A DNA stretch of 64,000 nucleotides from Metallyticus violacea (Eukaryota; Arthropoda; Insecta; Mantodea; Metallyticidae), in assembly GCA_030762175.1 (NCBI GenBank), contig CM060843.1, positions 119,032,869 to 119,096,868 of the forward strand, given 5' to 3'. Numbering within the stretch: the stretch's first letter is position 1; each line of letters opens with the position of its first letter. The notes below the pieces were generated by a model, which saw only the letters and a list, made by a program, of their open reading frames with translations, had not been told where the DNA came from and did no database searches. Below, in pieces: positions 24,072 to 35,625 of the stretch. The position numbers were made by a program, and so were the translations under genes.

Positions 24072-24329
24072 AGTCACCTCTTGGATACCAGACAAAAAGC
24101 CAATATGGCTGCTCCAGAAATTTGATTAACCATGCCAGAACTTGTGCGCGTAGATGGGAAGGGAAATCCCGGTTATCGACTACTTTCTCCTAGATATCTA
24201 TCATTTTCGATTTTTACTAGAACCCTGTACCTTGCTTCCCCCTCCCATTCACCCCCACCAGGCTTGGCGTGACCAACCGAGCTTCCGGAACAAGCATATT
24301 GGATTTTTATGTGGTATTCAAAGGTGATC
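24072..24329. mobile_element. Foldback element with long inverted arms
   Basis: The left arm (24072..24178) and right arm (24220..24329) are diverged reverse complements along almost their entire length, separated by a loop of about 41 bp. Matching blocks include left AAAAAGCCAATATGG against right CATATTGGATTTTTA (complement), and left GTAGATGGGAAGGG against right CCCTCCCATTCACC (complement). No coding frame. This is the form of a foldback-type MITE or a derivative of a DNA transposon. The exact ends and a target-site duplication could not be fixed. Confidence 0.7.
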
Positions 24330-24458
24330 TGTATACTGTGAAGAAGGACATAGCTATACAGAATATCGTGTAAAGTGTATGCCTATTTTCACTTTTACTG
24401 CTTTTTTACATGTACTTCAAAAATTTAACCTTATAAATATTTAGAATCTTAGTTTAAA

Positions 24459-24556
24459 TAACAGGAACTAGGAAGGCAGAAATACATAAAACACTTAAAT
24501 TTCACACAAATATGGCTATATTTCCAACAGCTCGTGTTTTTCTCCAAAGGCAGAAG
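24459..24556. repeat. Single-arm relative of the inverted-repeat element, copy d
   Basis: Aligns with 33331..33455 (AGAAGCAGAAA...GATAAAACACT...CTATATTTCGAACAGC...TTCTT) and, as a reverse complement, with 58049..58136. The shared segment includes the AAAACACTT and CAC-A-AATATGGCTATATTTCCAAC blocks. No coding frame. Confidence 0.6.
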
Positions 24557-27500
24557 AATAAGATAACTTTAAGGCAAGTTCCCATATATTTTACTGCATT
24601 ATTGACCGTTAACAATTATAAACTAATTTTTTTGTTTACTCATTAACGCGAAAATTATGTATTGCCTTATAAATATATACCGCAAAATTTTCGCGAAATG
24701 GTTCGTTCACTTTTAATAATTAATTCGAAGCTCTTAAATATTTTCATAATTTGATATATCTATTAAAATATTAAAACGTAAAAGTGTAGTACAGATAAAT
24801 GATTGAAATTATGTAGATTGGTAGTAGCTCCTTTGGATCGAAAATCCTCTATTTATCAATAGTTAACCAGTAAAATCCGTTAACTGATGAGGTGTGCAGA
24901 CAGTTTTCTCCACCGATACTTTGTTACAACACGCACAGATATACTCACCATTTTGGGAAATTTGGCAAAAAATAAAGAAGTTAATGTAACTCTTAATGCA
25001 TTGTATAAAATCTTCTAAAAGCAGACTCCCTATTTACATGGATACAACGATGTCTTGAATGACATTACCCGAATAAGTTATTCAGCGGAACAGTATTAAA
25101 GTGTCGTAATTTTTGCGACGGACTTAGCAGGTGCTAATCAATGGTTACAATTGCTGAAAGAGATTTAAGAGGTGGAAGAAAATACAAAATGATGAAGAAC
25201 CGATTCTAGAAGACTATTCAGCCTGAAAAATAGTGTGTTCCAAAGGTGATGACAATGAAAAATACGCAGATGTTGATGATTGTTGGTTTACTGCAAAAGA
25301 TTGTATCAAATGGAGAGAGGAAAAAACAAAAAAAAAAAAAAAAAAACAAATCTGTATGAAGGAGAGTAAACGAACATAAATAATTTTCTCCTGCATCCAA
25401 AAATGTTGATGTCTGTCAGAATATGTCGCTTTGTTTCTTGGTAGTGAATTTAAAATTCTGCTAACAGATTATAATCATTTACATCGCAATAAACAAGACA
25501 ATCGGAGCGAATATCAGAGGTAAGAACTACTTTGAATGAAATCTTATATTTTATTAACACTCATCGAAGCAGCAGGCTTACTTAAGTCAAATATGGGATA
25601 GTACAAAAGATCAAAGTATCGAAGCTTCCTACTCGACTATAAAAAAGAAAATATTTCATTTTTATTAAGTTGTCTGTAATTTGATGGCATAACAAACCAT
25701 GTGTTCTGATTTTAATACAAAAATGTTATTACGGGATATTATCTTGTGTATTCTTTCATATAAATATAATTTTGTAGTTTATTTATACTTGTGTTAAATT
25801 ATTTTCAAACTTATTTCCTTGTTATGCTGTGCAAAGTGCGTTTTGTATTCAGATTTACACACAATTTTCTGGTACAGTAGTGTTCAGTTTTTATTTACAA
25901 ATAAACGATATAAAAACCTTAAATATTATTCTTTTGCTTAAGATTTTATTTCCATAAAAAGTGTATAACAATTAAACCTATAATTAGAAAAATAAATACC
26001 ATTGGATGAATAATGTGCAATAATAAGTGCAAGCAAATCCAAAATATTATAATGTGTTTTTCTGTCACTTGTTTATGGGACTAAACCTGAAAACTGTATG
26101 GAGTGAAAAACACAATTTACTTAGTATTCAGAATTGAAACAAATTACTTAACCAATCAAGTTACAAAATTATCAACATTTCTGTGTATTGGAAACGAGAT
26201 TCAAAGCACATCACTGTTTCTTTGTTTCAATGCAGATTTTGCATCGTGCTGAAATGCTGCAACAAAAACACTAGGAAATAAATAAAAAAGTAAAAGAAAG
26301 TGTATCGTAGAGAGAAGATTTTGCTTTACGAGGTGTCCGCTCTTGAGCTGGGCCGAAGAACATGCCGCCCTCATTAAGGAACGGAGAGAGATGGATGATG
26401 GAGTAGACGCAGTGGCATGATGAATGGCGAGGAAAACCTAATTATCAAGACGTGTTACGTCTTAACTCGATCCTGGGTCGTCGCTGGATATTACTGATAG
26501 TGCATGCTGGAAACTGTGCCATATTAATTTATTTGATGGTGAGATTTTCTGCAACATAAAGAAGGCGGTGATGGATGACGCTTTAAGAGTACTTTAATAA
26601 ACACATGAGAGTTATACAAAACTGTCACATGTAAAAAACTTTGAATTTATAAACCAGCATTGCGGGAGTTTTGTTATTAAAACTACAAGCCTTATTCATT
26701 GCAGATGAATATAGACATACATAAGCCTGCCTTTTTATTGATAAGGGAGGTATATAACTGTAATACTTCTATATTTAATATGGATGCTTGAAAAACGTCC
26801 TACATAACGCCCTACTCCCTATAAATTATTTGTTCAAAATAAAGGTCGAACCTAATAAATCAAAGATTTATTCATAATTAGCAGTAAAGCCCCTAAACTC
26901 TACCCCATTATAGATCACAGTTGTCCGGAGGATGTCCAATCTTACAAAATGACCAGTTTTTTCCTCACTTAACCTATACTGCTAACCCTACATTAATATC
27001 TTATCGGTAAATGCAATGACTATAATCTCTCTGTCACAAAAATAAAATTCAATTCAGTTTTCGCGTTTATTAATGAAATTAGAAGCGCAATTCACAAAAA
27101 ATAACTCCATTTAGAATATACTTGGTATTCCAACGACACCTAATTTTGCAAGGAAATTTCGTAAGGAATGTCTTTATTGAGGAAAATGACGATAACCGGG
27201 AATAATGCAAGTTGCTTCCAGGATAACTCGTCTTCTTTTCTTGATGTTAAAGGAGCGCATTTGGAATGAAATGATAAAAATATTTTGCAATTTTAATTTA
27301 TAAAAAAGTTGCATTACTTAAATAAAATAGTTATGAATGATAAAAAAGTATATCTAAGAAAATAAACAAATGTGAATTGCTTATTTCAATTTCACTACAA
27401 GAATATCAAGACTAAGGACTCGAGAGGGGTGGTATTTGTACAAAATCGAATAATTTGTTATAATTTCAGGACTAAATGTCCATTGCTGCAACTCCTGGGT

Positions 27501-29959
27501 TGTGAAAGGAATAGAAGATAAAACACTCCTGTACTTCTTTCTGTTTTATAAATCCAGGAATTCTCCGTGGAGTCTTAACTCAACATAAATAATAGAAATT
27601 CACATTGAATATGGAACTAAAACGAAATATCATCTACCATTGTTTGGAGTTCACAAATTTATTCATTATGAATTGTGAAACTCGTAAACCATTAAAGTTA
27701 CTTTTAAAGTCGTTGCACAAATATAACAATACATGAGAGTTAATTATACTTTCCTAAGCTGTAGACCATATCAGTATTCAATAATAATTACATGTATTGC
27801 TTGTTGAGCTTTTAAAACGCTATCTTAAAATATACTATATTTGAAATTTAGGAGTATATACAGAATTTTGCCATTACAAATTCAGCTTTTTGGCTAAAAG
27901 TATTTACATTTTTTTTTAAAGTTACTGGTACATTAAATTGTGGAATACCTTAGAGTATCAATAGCAGTGAAGCAAAAATGGGGGAGGGAAATCAGAAGTA
28001 GAACATAATTGTATGTTTACTAAACTTTTCAGTTGAAAAAGAAGTTAGTATTTTATCTTAAAATATAATTTTATAAAATAATTCATTTTGAGGTCAAATG
28101 CATCTATGCATATTTGGAGATCCCTTTTTTTTGGTAAAACAAATGTGACTTACTGTGACAAATGAGTTTATTAACAGTTTAAAATTACAAGAAACATATA
28201 ACTACCTACCCATTAATGGATGCATAGATCATAACACTAGTACTTACAAGAGTTCGACAATAATTTCATATCCTGTCATTCTTTCTAATTTAGAAAATTG
28301 AGCTATTCCTTTAGCAGGTTAGAATAAGTTTTAATTTAGTTTTAAATATATTAAGTATAATGATCTAATGTCAAATATTGAACTATCAACATTATATTCC
28401 CCTAGATTAAAATATATGATTAACCCTGGTTTTTAATAGGAAGCTAAGCATTTTATGTTATTTCCATTGTGTTATACTGTGAAATATTAAACTTATCAAA
28501 TGAAAGAACGGTGATGTTACTTGAATTAACCCCATAATGGGCAGAGAAATAATGAAATTGCAAGGAAGTAATAGACAAGGGGAAGAGGGAGTAGTTATAG
28601 AAGGAGGGTATCTTGAGTACAATCTGAAAGTGAGTAAAAGTTCCTCTCTTTAGCAGGACTTGGTGCGATACATATCTGAAATTAACACAATTGATGGTGC
28701 CCTATGAATGAACTACGTAACAGCAGCTTTTCCAAATAACAAGTACCCTTGACATCCTTGAAAAAGCAATGCTTTCGAGATACTTGACAGATAAGCTCCA
28801 GGACTTAACGCCACTCTCTCCTGGGACCTCACATCCTTCTCGAGTGTCAGGACAGCAGACAGGTATTTTGTTACTCTGAGCAGAAATTGTACCCTAAAGG
28901 AACACGAGCCATTCCCTCCTTCCTTGCAATCGAGGGAAAGAGAAGGAGTGAGCAAAAAAACCTTAAAGAAGTTTGTGATGTACAAAAATAAATCTTTCGA
29001 TACAGCGTTTAGGTTGACAGAAGGCTGCTTTAAAGGAGAAAGTGTCTTGCCAAAAACCTAGAATTTGAAAAAGAAAACTAAAGAAAAAGCCTGCTATTAC
29101 AAATGATAACTTGAATCTTGGATAGATATATTTTCATCAGCAAATGTACTAAAATGGAATATATTTATATCAAGTTTAACAGATGCATAAAGTATAAAAT
29201 AACAATATGTTAAGCATAGATTATTATTCATATTCCTTTAAAATAGATGAGGAAATAGTTATTACTTTGAACATACAGTAAAATGCCATTTCGGAAGTTA
29301 ATACACGAACAAATAAATGCACGCATTACTCTAAAAGAAAATTGAATGTTTGGTAGAATTATACGAAAATGACTTGAAGAAACGAATGGTTTTCAACAAT
29401 ATTGATACCTGCCGTATCTTCTAATATAGGAGTCTCTCGGGTGCTGAAGAAGAGAAACAATGATTTATGTACATACTTAAGTTTACAGATTGAATATATT
29501 GTACCGTCTGTGAAATTTGCAACACCTGAGGATATCATATGAATGCATAAGATGCAGGATGTTAATGAACAACACCGAATACATTTTCACTATATATACA
29601 GGAGTCTTAGACAAGTAATTTGAATCATGAATGTAAAATGTCGAAGTTATGAGCTTTGAAGTAATTGCGTTTTGGTACCAGAAATTCATACTAAAACTTA
29701 ATTATTTTAAAAGTTGTATTAGATAATGGGCCATGTAAAGCGGTTTCATTTTATACTTATACTCTGCAAACTTTTTGGCTTAATACATGCTTGCATGTCA
29801 TTGGTGTGGTAATAAGAAATCAACTGTCAGAAATAAAGTCATAATTCTACTTTTTTCTTAGCATTGTGAGATATGTAAACTGTTTCATGCAACAGTGCTT
29901 TTGTAACCAAGCAAAATAACTCATCAAATAAATTACAAAATGAAGAAATGAATACTTAC
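24557..29959. other. AT-rich DNA, no gene recognised
   Basis: An A-rich run lies at about 25325..25347. Two more GC-rich stretches, 26330..26530 and 28700..28960, stand out from the AT-rich background, but their frames (for example a 90-codon minus-strand frame ending at 28713) show no domain, splice or composition support that I can recognise. Confidence 0.5.
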
Positions 29960-30016
29960 AGTTTTGTTGGGCTTAAGATCCTCAGAGAAGTCATCCACGT
30001 CATACTGCAATTTAAC
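29960..30016 (-). CDS. Candidate internal exon, 57 nt, minus strand
   Basis: On the minus strand a CAG acceptor (TATCAACAG) precedes 57 nt that end at a consensus donor, ACT|GTAAGTAT. The 57 nt are exactly 19 codons and read VKLQYDVDDFSEDLKPNKT without a stop; the composition is clearly more coding-like than the AT-rich flanks. A possible branch-point-like word (ACTTAAC) lies upstream of the acceptor, but the pyrimidine tract is weak. I do not recognise the protein. A second frame is also open, so the frame is not proven. If real, it is a symmetric short exon of a minus-strand gene whose other exons lie outside the window or were missed. Confidence 0.4.
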
Positions 30017-30239
30017 CTGTTGATAGGCGGTTAAGTAAACTGAGATGCATTAATGTGTGAGTAAATGGCGTGCATACTCTTTTGAGGCTTTAAGCCCTAA
30101 TATGCATGAAACATTTGAGCCCATCTCAAATTGCTTGTCTAAGACTCTCCTATAGTGTGCAAATCTTTCAGTGTTGTATATTACTATGGCATACATAAAT
30201 GATTAAATATTTGACTGTGCAACAATAGTACTTGAAAAA

Positions 30240-30710
30240 GTATGACAATTTTATGGAAGCCTCTACGAGCTGCACGGGTTCACGGCACTGAATCAGAGAG
30301 GCTCTGGATGTGTTCCTGGATTTTCCTGCCAAACTTTTTGTATTCAATTCCAGTATCGGCATCTGGAGGGCTTCTACCGGCCAATTGCCGAGTGATCGTG
30401 CCCAATGGCTGCTGAAGTGCAGTACGGAGAGAAAGTGGTGAATACTTAAACATTCTTGGCAATATGTGGTTGAACATTGTCCTATATAGCGTCAGGAGTT
30501 CGCCGAAGGAAGGATATGATTTCTGCCGCTACTACTTCCTGGTGTTGCGGTTGACTTCAGATGAATCGTATCCGATTACGTCTCACAGTTTCAATTTGTA
30601 TGACACGTGCATATTCCGTCCTCACTGCACTATGAGATAAAGCTGAAATCGTCCAAAAACAAGACGTGTTTCCATTCCGACTTATTCAGATGCTCTGATA
30701 CGAGTTCCGC
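30240..30710 (-). pseudogene. Tc1-like transposase remnant
   Basis: Read on the minus strand, pieces appear in family order. First SEWKHVLFLDDFSF (near 30700), equivalent to the first catalytic aspartate segment (consensus W-x-x-VLFSDESRF). Then after a deletion EIISFLRRTPDAI and NVQPHIAKNV, equivalent to the QDNARPH-A second-aspartate segment with the Asp still readable as DNVQPH. Then RQLAGRSPPDADTG, EHIQSLSDSVP near the C-terminus. Frame shifts and stops separate the pieces, and the third catalytic segment (SPDLSPIE in the family) is not readable. Inactive. Assignment rests on the order and the number of matching motifs. Confidence 0.6.
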
Positions 30711-31069
30711 TGACCCTGAGCACCCACATTACCGGGTAGTGTGTTCCCGATACTCATGGATATTACTCTTCGGCATTTGCTGGGAGTTGGCCGAATGGCT
30801 CAGCGCGTGTAAATTGCTTATCAACTTCTGTTCCTGAAAGGATGTGGATCGGTTTAAAGTTACAGGAAGCTGGTGGCTCAGCTTTATACCTGGCGATTAT
30901 TCCGCATGTTATTGTTGATCACTTAAGACGTGGATAATTCAGGGTCAAGAAAATCGATGTAAAGGAATGTTTCTATCCAGTCGAATATTGAAAGCAGAAA
31001 ATATCACATCTGTTACGGTGCTACACTTGATGAAGCTGAGCGGTTTATCACTGCTATGAGTTAATTTGT

Positions 31070-31329
31070 TTTATTTACGGACGCTCTTAAGTATCTCAGG
31101 TCATCAGCGTCCCATTCAACTCGGGGCATGGAACGGCCCATATATTTGCTCAGAGATCTCTTCTTTCAGGGTTTTACATACCGTAAGGACCCATGGCTTT
31201 ACTTCCCTTCCGAAGAAAAGCGTACTTTGAATTTTTACGCCCGAAAAATCCATCGACCCTGGCGGAATTGAACCCGCGATCTTGGGTCTACGAGGCAAGT
31301 ATGGTTAACACTAGACCATTACGATCGAC
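31070..31329 (-). mobile_element. SINE family A, copy 3
   Basis: Minus-strand copy with an A-box-like TGGTCTAGTGTTAACC, a B-box region GGGTTCAATTCCGCC with two changes, and a shortened middle. The 3' hairpin region is present at 31076..31110. Confidence 0.88.
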
Positions 31330-33330
31330 AGGGGACAAAGTAATATGTATTATTACAGTGCGGTCAAATTAGCCTGCGCTTTTAATAGTTCAATACAGGA
31401 CGCCATATCACACAGTTCTGTTTTATATCTAATATATTAATTCTTATTTTTGAAATCTTATCGTAAGATAAATAAACGTAATTTGCTACCTTGGGTTTAT
31501 AATACATATTTTAAAACTAGCTTGTCACAAGAGAATTATTAATCATCAGAAACGTTTTCTGTTCCGAAAATTCCCTCCCAGAGAATTTCAAAAAGAAAAA
31601 ATCCGCCTTATCCATGCAACCTCCTGTAAATGTCCATGACCTAAGACCATATTCACGACTTCTAATTTCATATACTACATTTTTGTTTAGATGTATTCTT
31701 TGATATGTAATATCACTGTATTATCATACAAATATTATAAAAATCCTATCAGAAATTAGAACCAAATTATGATTTTTTTTTCACGTTTTAATATTTTCAC
31801 TATACAAAATTCCTATGCCAATTGCATATAAAATTTCGTATACTATTCTAATGGTTTTCATTTTACAAATTTCATGAAAATGTGAAGTCAGTTTATGCGG
31901 CTTAAAAATATTTTCAGATTAATAAAAAAATGGAATTTAATTATGCGATATTTAGCATAGAGCGTATCCTTTATAAGAGGAAAAATAAAACTATACTTGA
32001 AAAAAACAATATACTTGTCTTTATATTCCTCATGCATTGTGTATTTTCATTTGTTAATATCTGCATTGCTCATGTGTAATACTGACAGTATATTATAACA
32101 AAAATACGTATATGATATATTTTTAAATGGAAGTTGGAAAACAAGTTGTTTATATTTAACTTATGTTATTAAATATCATATGACATTTACTAAAATATTC
32201 AACATAACATCTATTTCATATTCCTTTTTATCAATTTTATTCCACCTTTATAATTTAGAACGTGTACTGACGATGACTTGAATAATGTAATTCTTACGGC
32301 TAGTAGAAATGAAAATTATTGTAATATAAACTAACAAAAAATACTATCGTATCATATGCTCCCTTTGAACCAGATACTCAAAAACGCTTTTTTATAACTA
32401 TTAACAGTTTTATAATCAAAAGTAATGCCATTTTGAAACATTAAGCTGTTGCTTATTGAAATAAATAAACACATCGCGATTATTCTTTTACCGAGCTAAC
32501 TCATCGAGCAGTTAGTTAAGAAGATGGCAGTCCGTCTGGCCATCTGACCGTAGCAATAAAGTCACTTCATCTTCGTCCATTGTAAAACTACAGAATCACT
32601 CAGCTGGTCGAAAATATTGTCCAGGGACCTCGTATTTCAAGTATGGAATATTTAACGTGCTGTAAATCAACGACGCAGGATCGAAGAATCTGCATGAAAA
32701 TGTTCTGAAATATCCAGTCAACTCAACTGGAATCGAATACCGCCCGACGTCAAAGTTCCGATATTTTTGGATGCAGACAAAAGCAAAACTTTAAAGTACA
32801 ATATTATAAACAAATGCACATTCAGTTTTCTCTTGTTAAGTATAACTATTACCAACATTACAAGTTAAAGTACAATATAAAAGTATGATAAAGGTAATAT
32901 ACGTTTTTTTCTTCTTAGTTTAATATGAACCTCAAACAGAAAGTCTGAGAGATTATGAACAGAAGCCAATTCCGGACAGTGCTATAATTATAACTTCGGA
33001 TTGTGGCTTGGCTATCGTACTAATTACAACAAAACGAATAAGTCTGCGCTAAGTCTGTTCGCCAAGGGTGTGGGGCAACTCTGGCACGCCAAATACATAC
33101 ATTATGCTTTGCTTTAATAAGAGAACGTAACAAATGGTGCCCAAGCGTCCTTTATGGCAATTTTAAAGCGTATAGCTGTAACTATTCTCGTTCCGAAATG
33201 CTGAGAGACAGTGCCTTATAATTAGCAACCTCACAAATATTGTTTAAAGCGGATGGAAAAGAATCGGACACGGAGTTTCTTATATTTTTCAAAGCATTAG
33301 ATTAGAGATATAAATGATCTTATGTACATA
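31330..33330. other. AT-rich DNA, no gene recognised
   Basis: No gene seen. The stretch 32630..32760 contains words that resemble old SINE sequence (AACGTGCTGTAAATCAACGACG; GGTATTCGATTCCAGT on the minus strand) but it is too diverged to assign. Confidence 0.45.
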
Positions 33331-33455
33331 ATAAAAATGAAAAATAATGTATATCTTGAAATAACAAGAGCTAGAGAAGCAGAAACTGATAAAACACTGA
33401 AATAGCTACATAAATACAGCTATATTTCGAACAGCTTTTGTTCTTCTTCAAAGAC
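33331..33455. repeat. Single-arm relative of the inverted-repeat element, copy e
   Basis: Begins with AATAAAAATGAAAAATAA, as in the outer segment of copies a-c, followed by GATAAAACACTG, AGCTATATTTCGAACAGC and TTCTTCTTCAAAG. It aligns over about 95 bp with 24459..24556. Confidence 0.65.
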
Positions 33456-34058
33456 GTATCTAACTATTCCTAAAATGTAAGCCTTTTTGTAAGGCAATTA
33501 TAACGATAATTAGCAGCAGCAGTGGTACAAGGAGTGAACCCTTTCACTCATTCCGTTTCCAGCATTTCTGTTTCAATTCCCCCGTATTTCAGTGAACTTA
33601 TTTCCTTTCAAGTTACACGATTTTGTGATCTTGCATAATTAATAAATTATTATATCACTGAAAACTTACCCTATACACTTAGAATACATCAAGGTTGTTT
33701 TTATGCATTATTTCTTTAAGTTTTACGTTCTCCCAGCATCTACGAGCATCTCCTATCCTGTCAAATATTTTATCGAGCTCATGTTCGTAGCTATGATTTT
33801 TTATACCTAAATGTTATTTTCACATAAAGCCGTTTATTAACTAGCATTTCAAATCGATATTAGATATGATACATTCAGCGTTACGAACGAGAACGGGATC
33901 AAGGACCTTGACTTACTGTGCCAATATACGAACAATTTGAGATACCGTGCCCTGTCCTTCCACAATCGTGAACTTTATAAATGTGTAAACCCTGGAGGCC
34001 TCCAAGGTTATCTCACTATCATAGATTTTACACCTAAAAGGTGACTGAAGTCGCATAT

Positions 34059-34059
34059 A

Positions 34060-34095
<36 letters not shown>
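34059..34095. repeat. AAT microsatellite
   Basis: About 37 bp of ATA/AAT repeat. Confidence 0.95.
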
Positions 34096-34215
34096 TACAG
34101 AATGGCCACAAAGTTTTTAATGCTACGACGCTTTTGTCAATGAAATGTGATTTCTTATACTTACGTTATGCTGCTATTGATCATGGTACACTTATAGTAC
34201 TGTTTTCGCCCTTCT

Positions 34216-34466
34216 TGCACTTGCATCATAAACTCAAGATCACGGGTTCAGTCCCGGCCAGAGTCGACGAATATTTTCGGGCGTAAAGTGTGGCTTCTTT
34301 CGGAAGGGAAGTAAATCTGTGAGTCCCATGTCGTAAATTTACAGCACGTAAAAGAACCTCTAATCTAAAGGAAGAGACCTCTGATCAAAATTTATCGGCC
34401 GTTTCATGCCCCGAGTAGAATGGGAGAGCTGATAACCTGAGATATAAAGAGCAGCAGTAAATAAAC
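34216..34466 (+). mobile_element. SINE family A, copy 4 (5'-truncated)
   Basis: Plus-strand copy starting inside the tRNA-like head (CTTGCATCATAAACTCAAG), with B box GGGTTCAGTCCC, the family body and the GATAACCTGAGAT...AGTAAATAAA 3' end. The A box is missing. Confidence 0.88.
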
Positions 34467-35172
34467 CAAAGCATCAACAACTTGCATTGCGTTAACAAAG
34501 AACATTTGAAGAACGCTTATTTGAAATTGCATTATTTTCTCTTCATTTACCTTAGTCGTAGGGTTTTCTTGTTATTCAGGGTTAAGCTATAATTTCAAAA
34601 TTGTTATTTTCATAAACTTCGACTTGGGGAAGAGTTTTATAAATTTAAAGAATTTCAAGAGTTTTAAGAAACTAAATGTTTCGCATGGGGAGAAACTTTC
34701 CTCTCACTGAACAGTGTAATAGTAATAGTTATTTCCAGTAGCGTTCATTAAACTAAATTATTTTATTTGTTGCTTTCTGCAGCTGTCACCCAAACAACGA
34801 CAAGTAAGTTCGAAAATGCAATGTCCTCATCAGTAGGATATTCACTCAGAGTGGAAATTCTACTCTGAATGTTGGGAAAACACAGATAGGGAAAGCAACT
34901 ACGTCACACATGCTGAGAAATGTGATCGATCAATAAAAAATATTCCTAAGACTAAGGAAAGGGTTAGACATTGATGAAGAAACTAATTTTTTATGAAGAC
35001 TTTCAAAATGTAAATAAAAAAGAGAACAGTTATTGAAAGGGCAAAATAAGAATGGATATCTATTAATTAGGAAGCATTTATGACTTTGGTGGGGAGCGAA
35101 ACCGGATTTATGAGTGTCATCAAAACACTGGACCTTAATAAAGTACTGAAAGTGGTGGTAAATCATCAAATG

Positions 35173-35173
<1 letters not shown>
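34467..35173. other. AT-rich DNA, no gene recognised
   Basis: Nothing recognisable; one 79-codon minus-strand frame without a domain. Confidence 0.5.

Positions 35174-35211
<38 letters not shown>
35174..35211. repeat. ATT microsatellite
   Basis: About 38 bp of ATT repeat. Confidence 0.95.
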
Positions 35212-35212
<1 letters not shown>

Positions 35213-35398
35213 CTTCATAATGTTCATTGTGGAACACTCATTTAAAAATATTGGAGGTTATGAACATTTTGTAAGAGTCTGGATCAAATAAACCTTTGGG
35301 TGTTTGTAGTGTTCGGCTACCGACTTCCGGCTTAAAGCGGAGAACAAACAAATTACGGAGGAAATTGTTTTAATACAACCATTTATAATCTTTCATTG

Positions 35399-35421
35399 CA
35401 ATATATATATATATATATATA
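35399..35421. repeat. TA microsatellite left of hairpin element copy c
   Basis: Uninterrupted AT run directly joined to the left arm. Confidence 0.95.
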
Positions 35422-35579
35422 TTAACAATAATAAAAGTAGATAAGGATAAAACACTTAGCTAAAGTCACACTTGAAATTGCAATTTCAAGTGTGACTTTA
35501 TCTGTTTTATCCTTATCTACTTTTATTATTACTGTTAATTTGTTATATTTTTAATAGTGTTACTTTGTTTTTATTTTTC

Positions 35580-35580
<1 letters not shown>
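35422..35580. mobile_element. Inverted-repeat (hairpin) element, copy c, almost perfect palindrome
   Basis: The arms 35422..35480 and 35481..35538 are reverse complements with no loop. The centre is CTTGAAATTGCAATTTCAAG and the arms run out through AAAGTCACAC, GGATAAAACA and TAATAATAAAAGTAGATAAGG. One side has the extra outer segment (AATAGTGTTACTTTG) seen on the opposite side of copy a. It sits between TA microsatellites at 35399..35421 and 35582..35624. No coding capacity. Confidence 0.85.

Positions 35581-35581
<1 letters not shown>

Positions 35582-35624
<43 letters not shown>
35582..35624. repeat. TA microsatellite right of hairpin element copy c
   Basis: Uninterrupted TA run directly joined to the outer segment. 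Confidence 0.95.

Positions 35625-35625
<1 letters not shown>

Noticed and set aside
28713..28985. 90-codon minus-strand frame in GC-richer DNA
   Set aside because: No domain or convincing splice sites found; kept only as a note in the spacer entry.
32630..32760. Possible very old SINE copy
   Set aside because: Only scattered words match; too diverged to support a call.
34059..35211. Regularly spaced trinucleotide repeats as a possible CRISPR-like array
   Set aside because: They are simple AAT/ATT microsatellites without repeat-spacer structure; the genome is eukaryotic.
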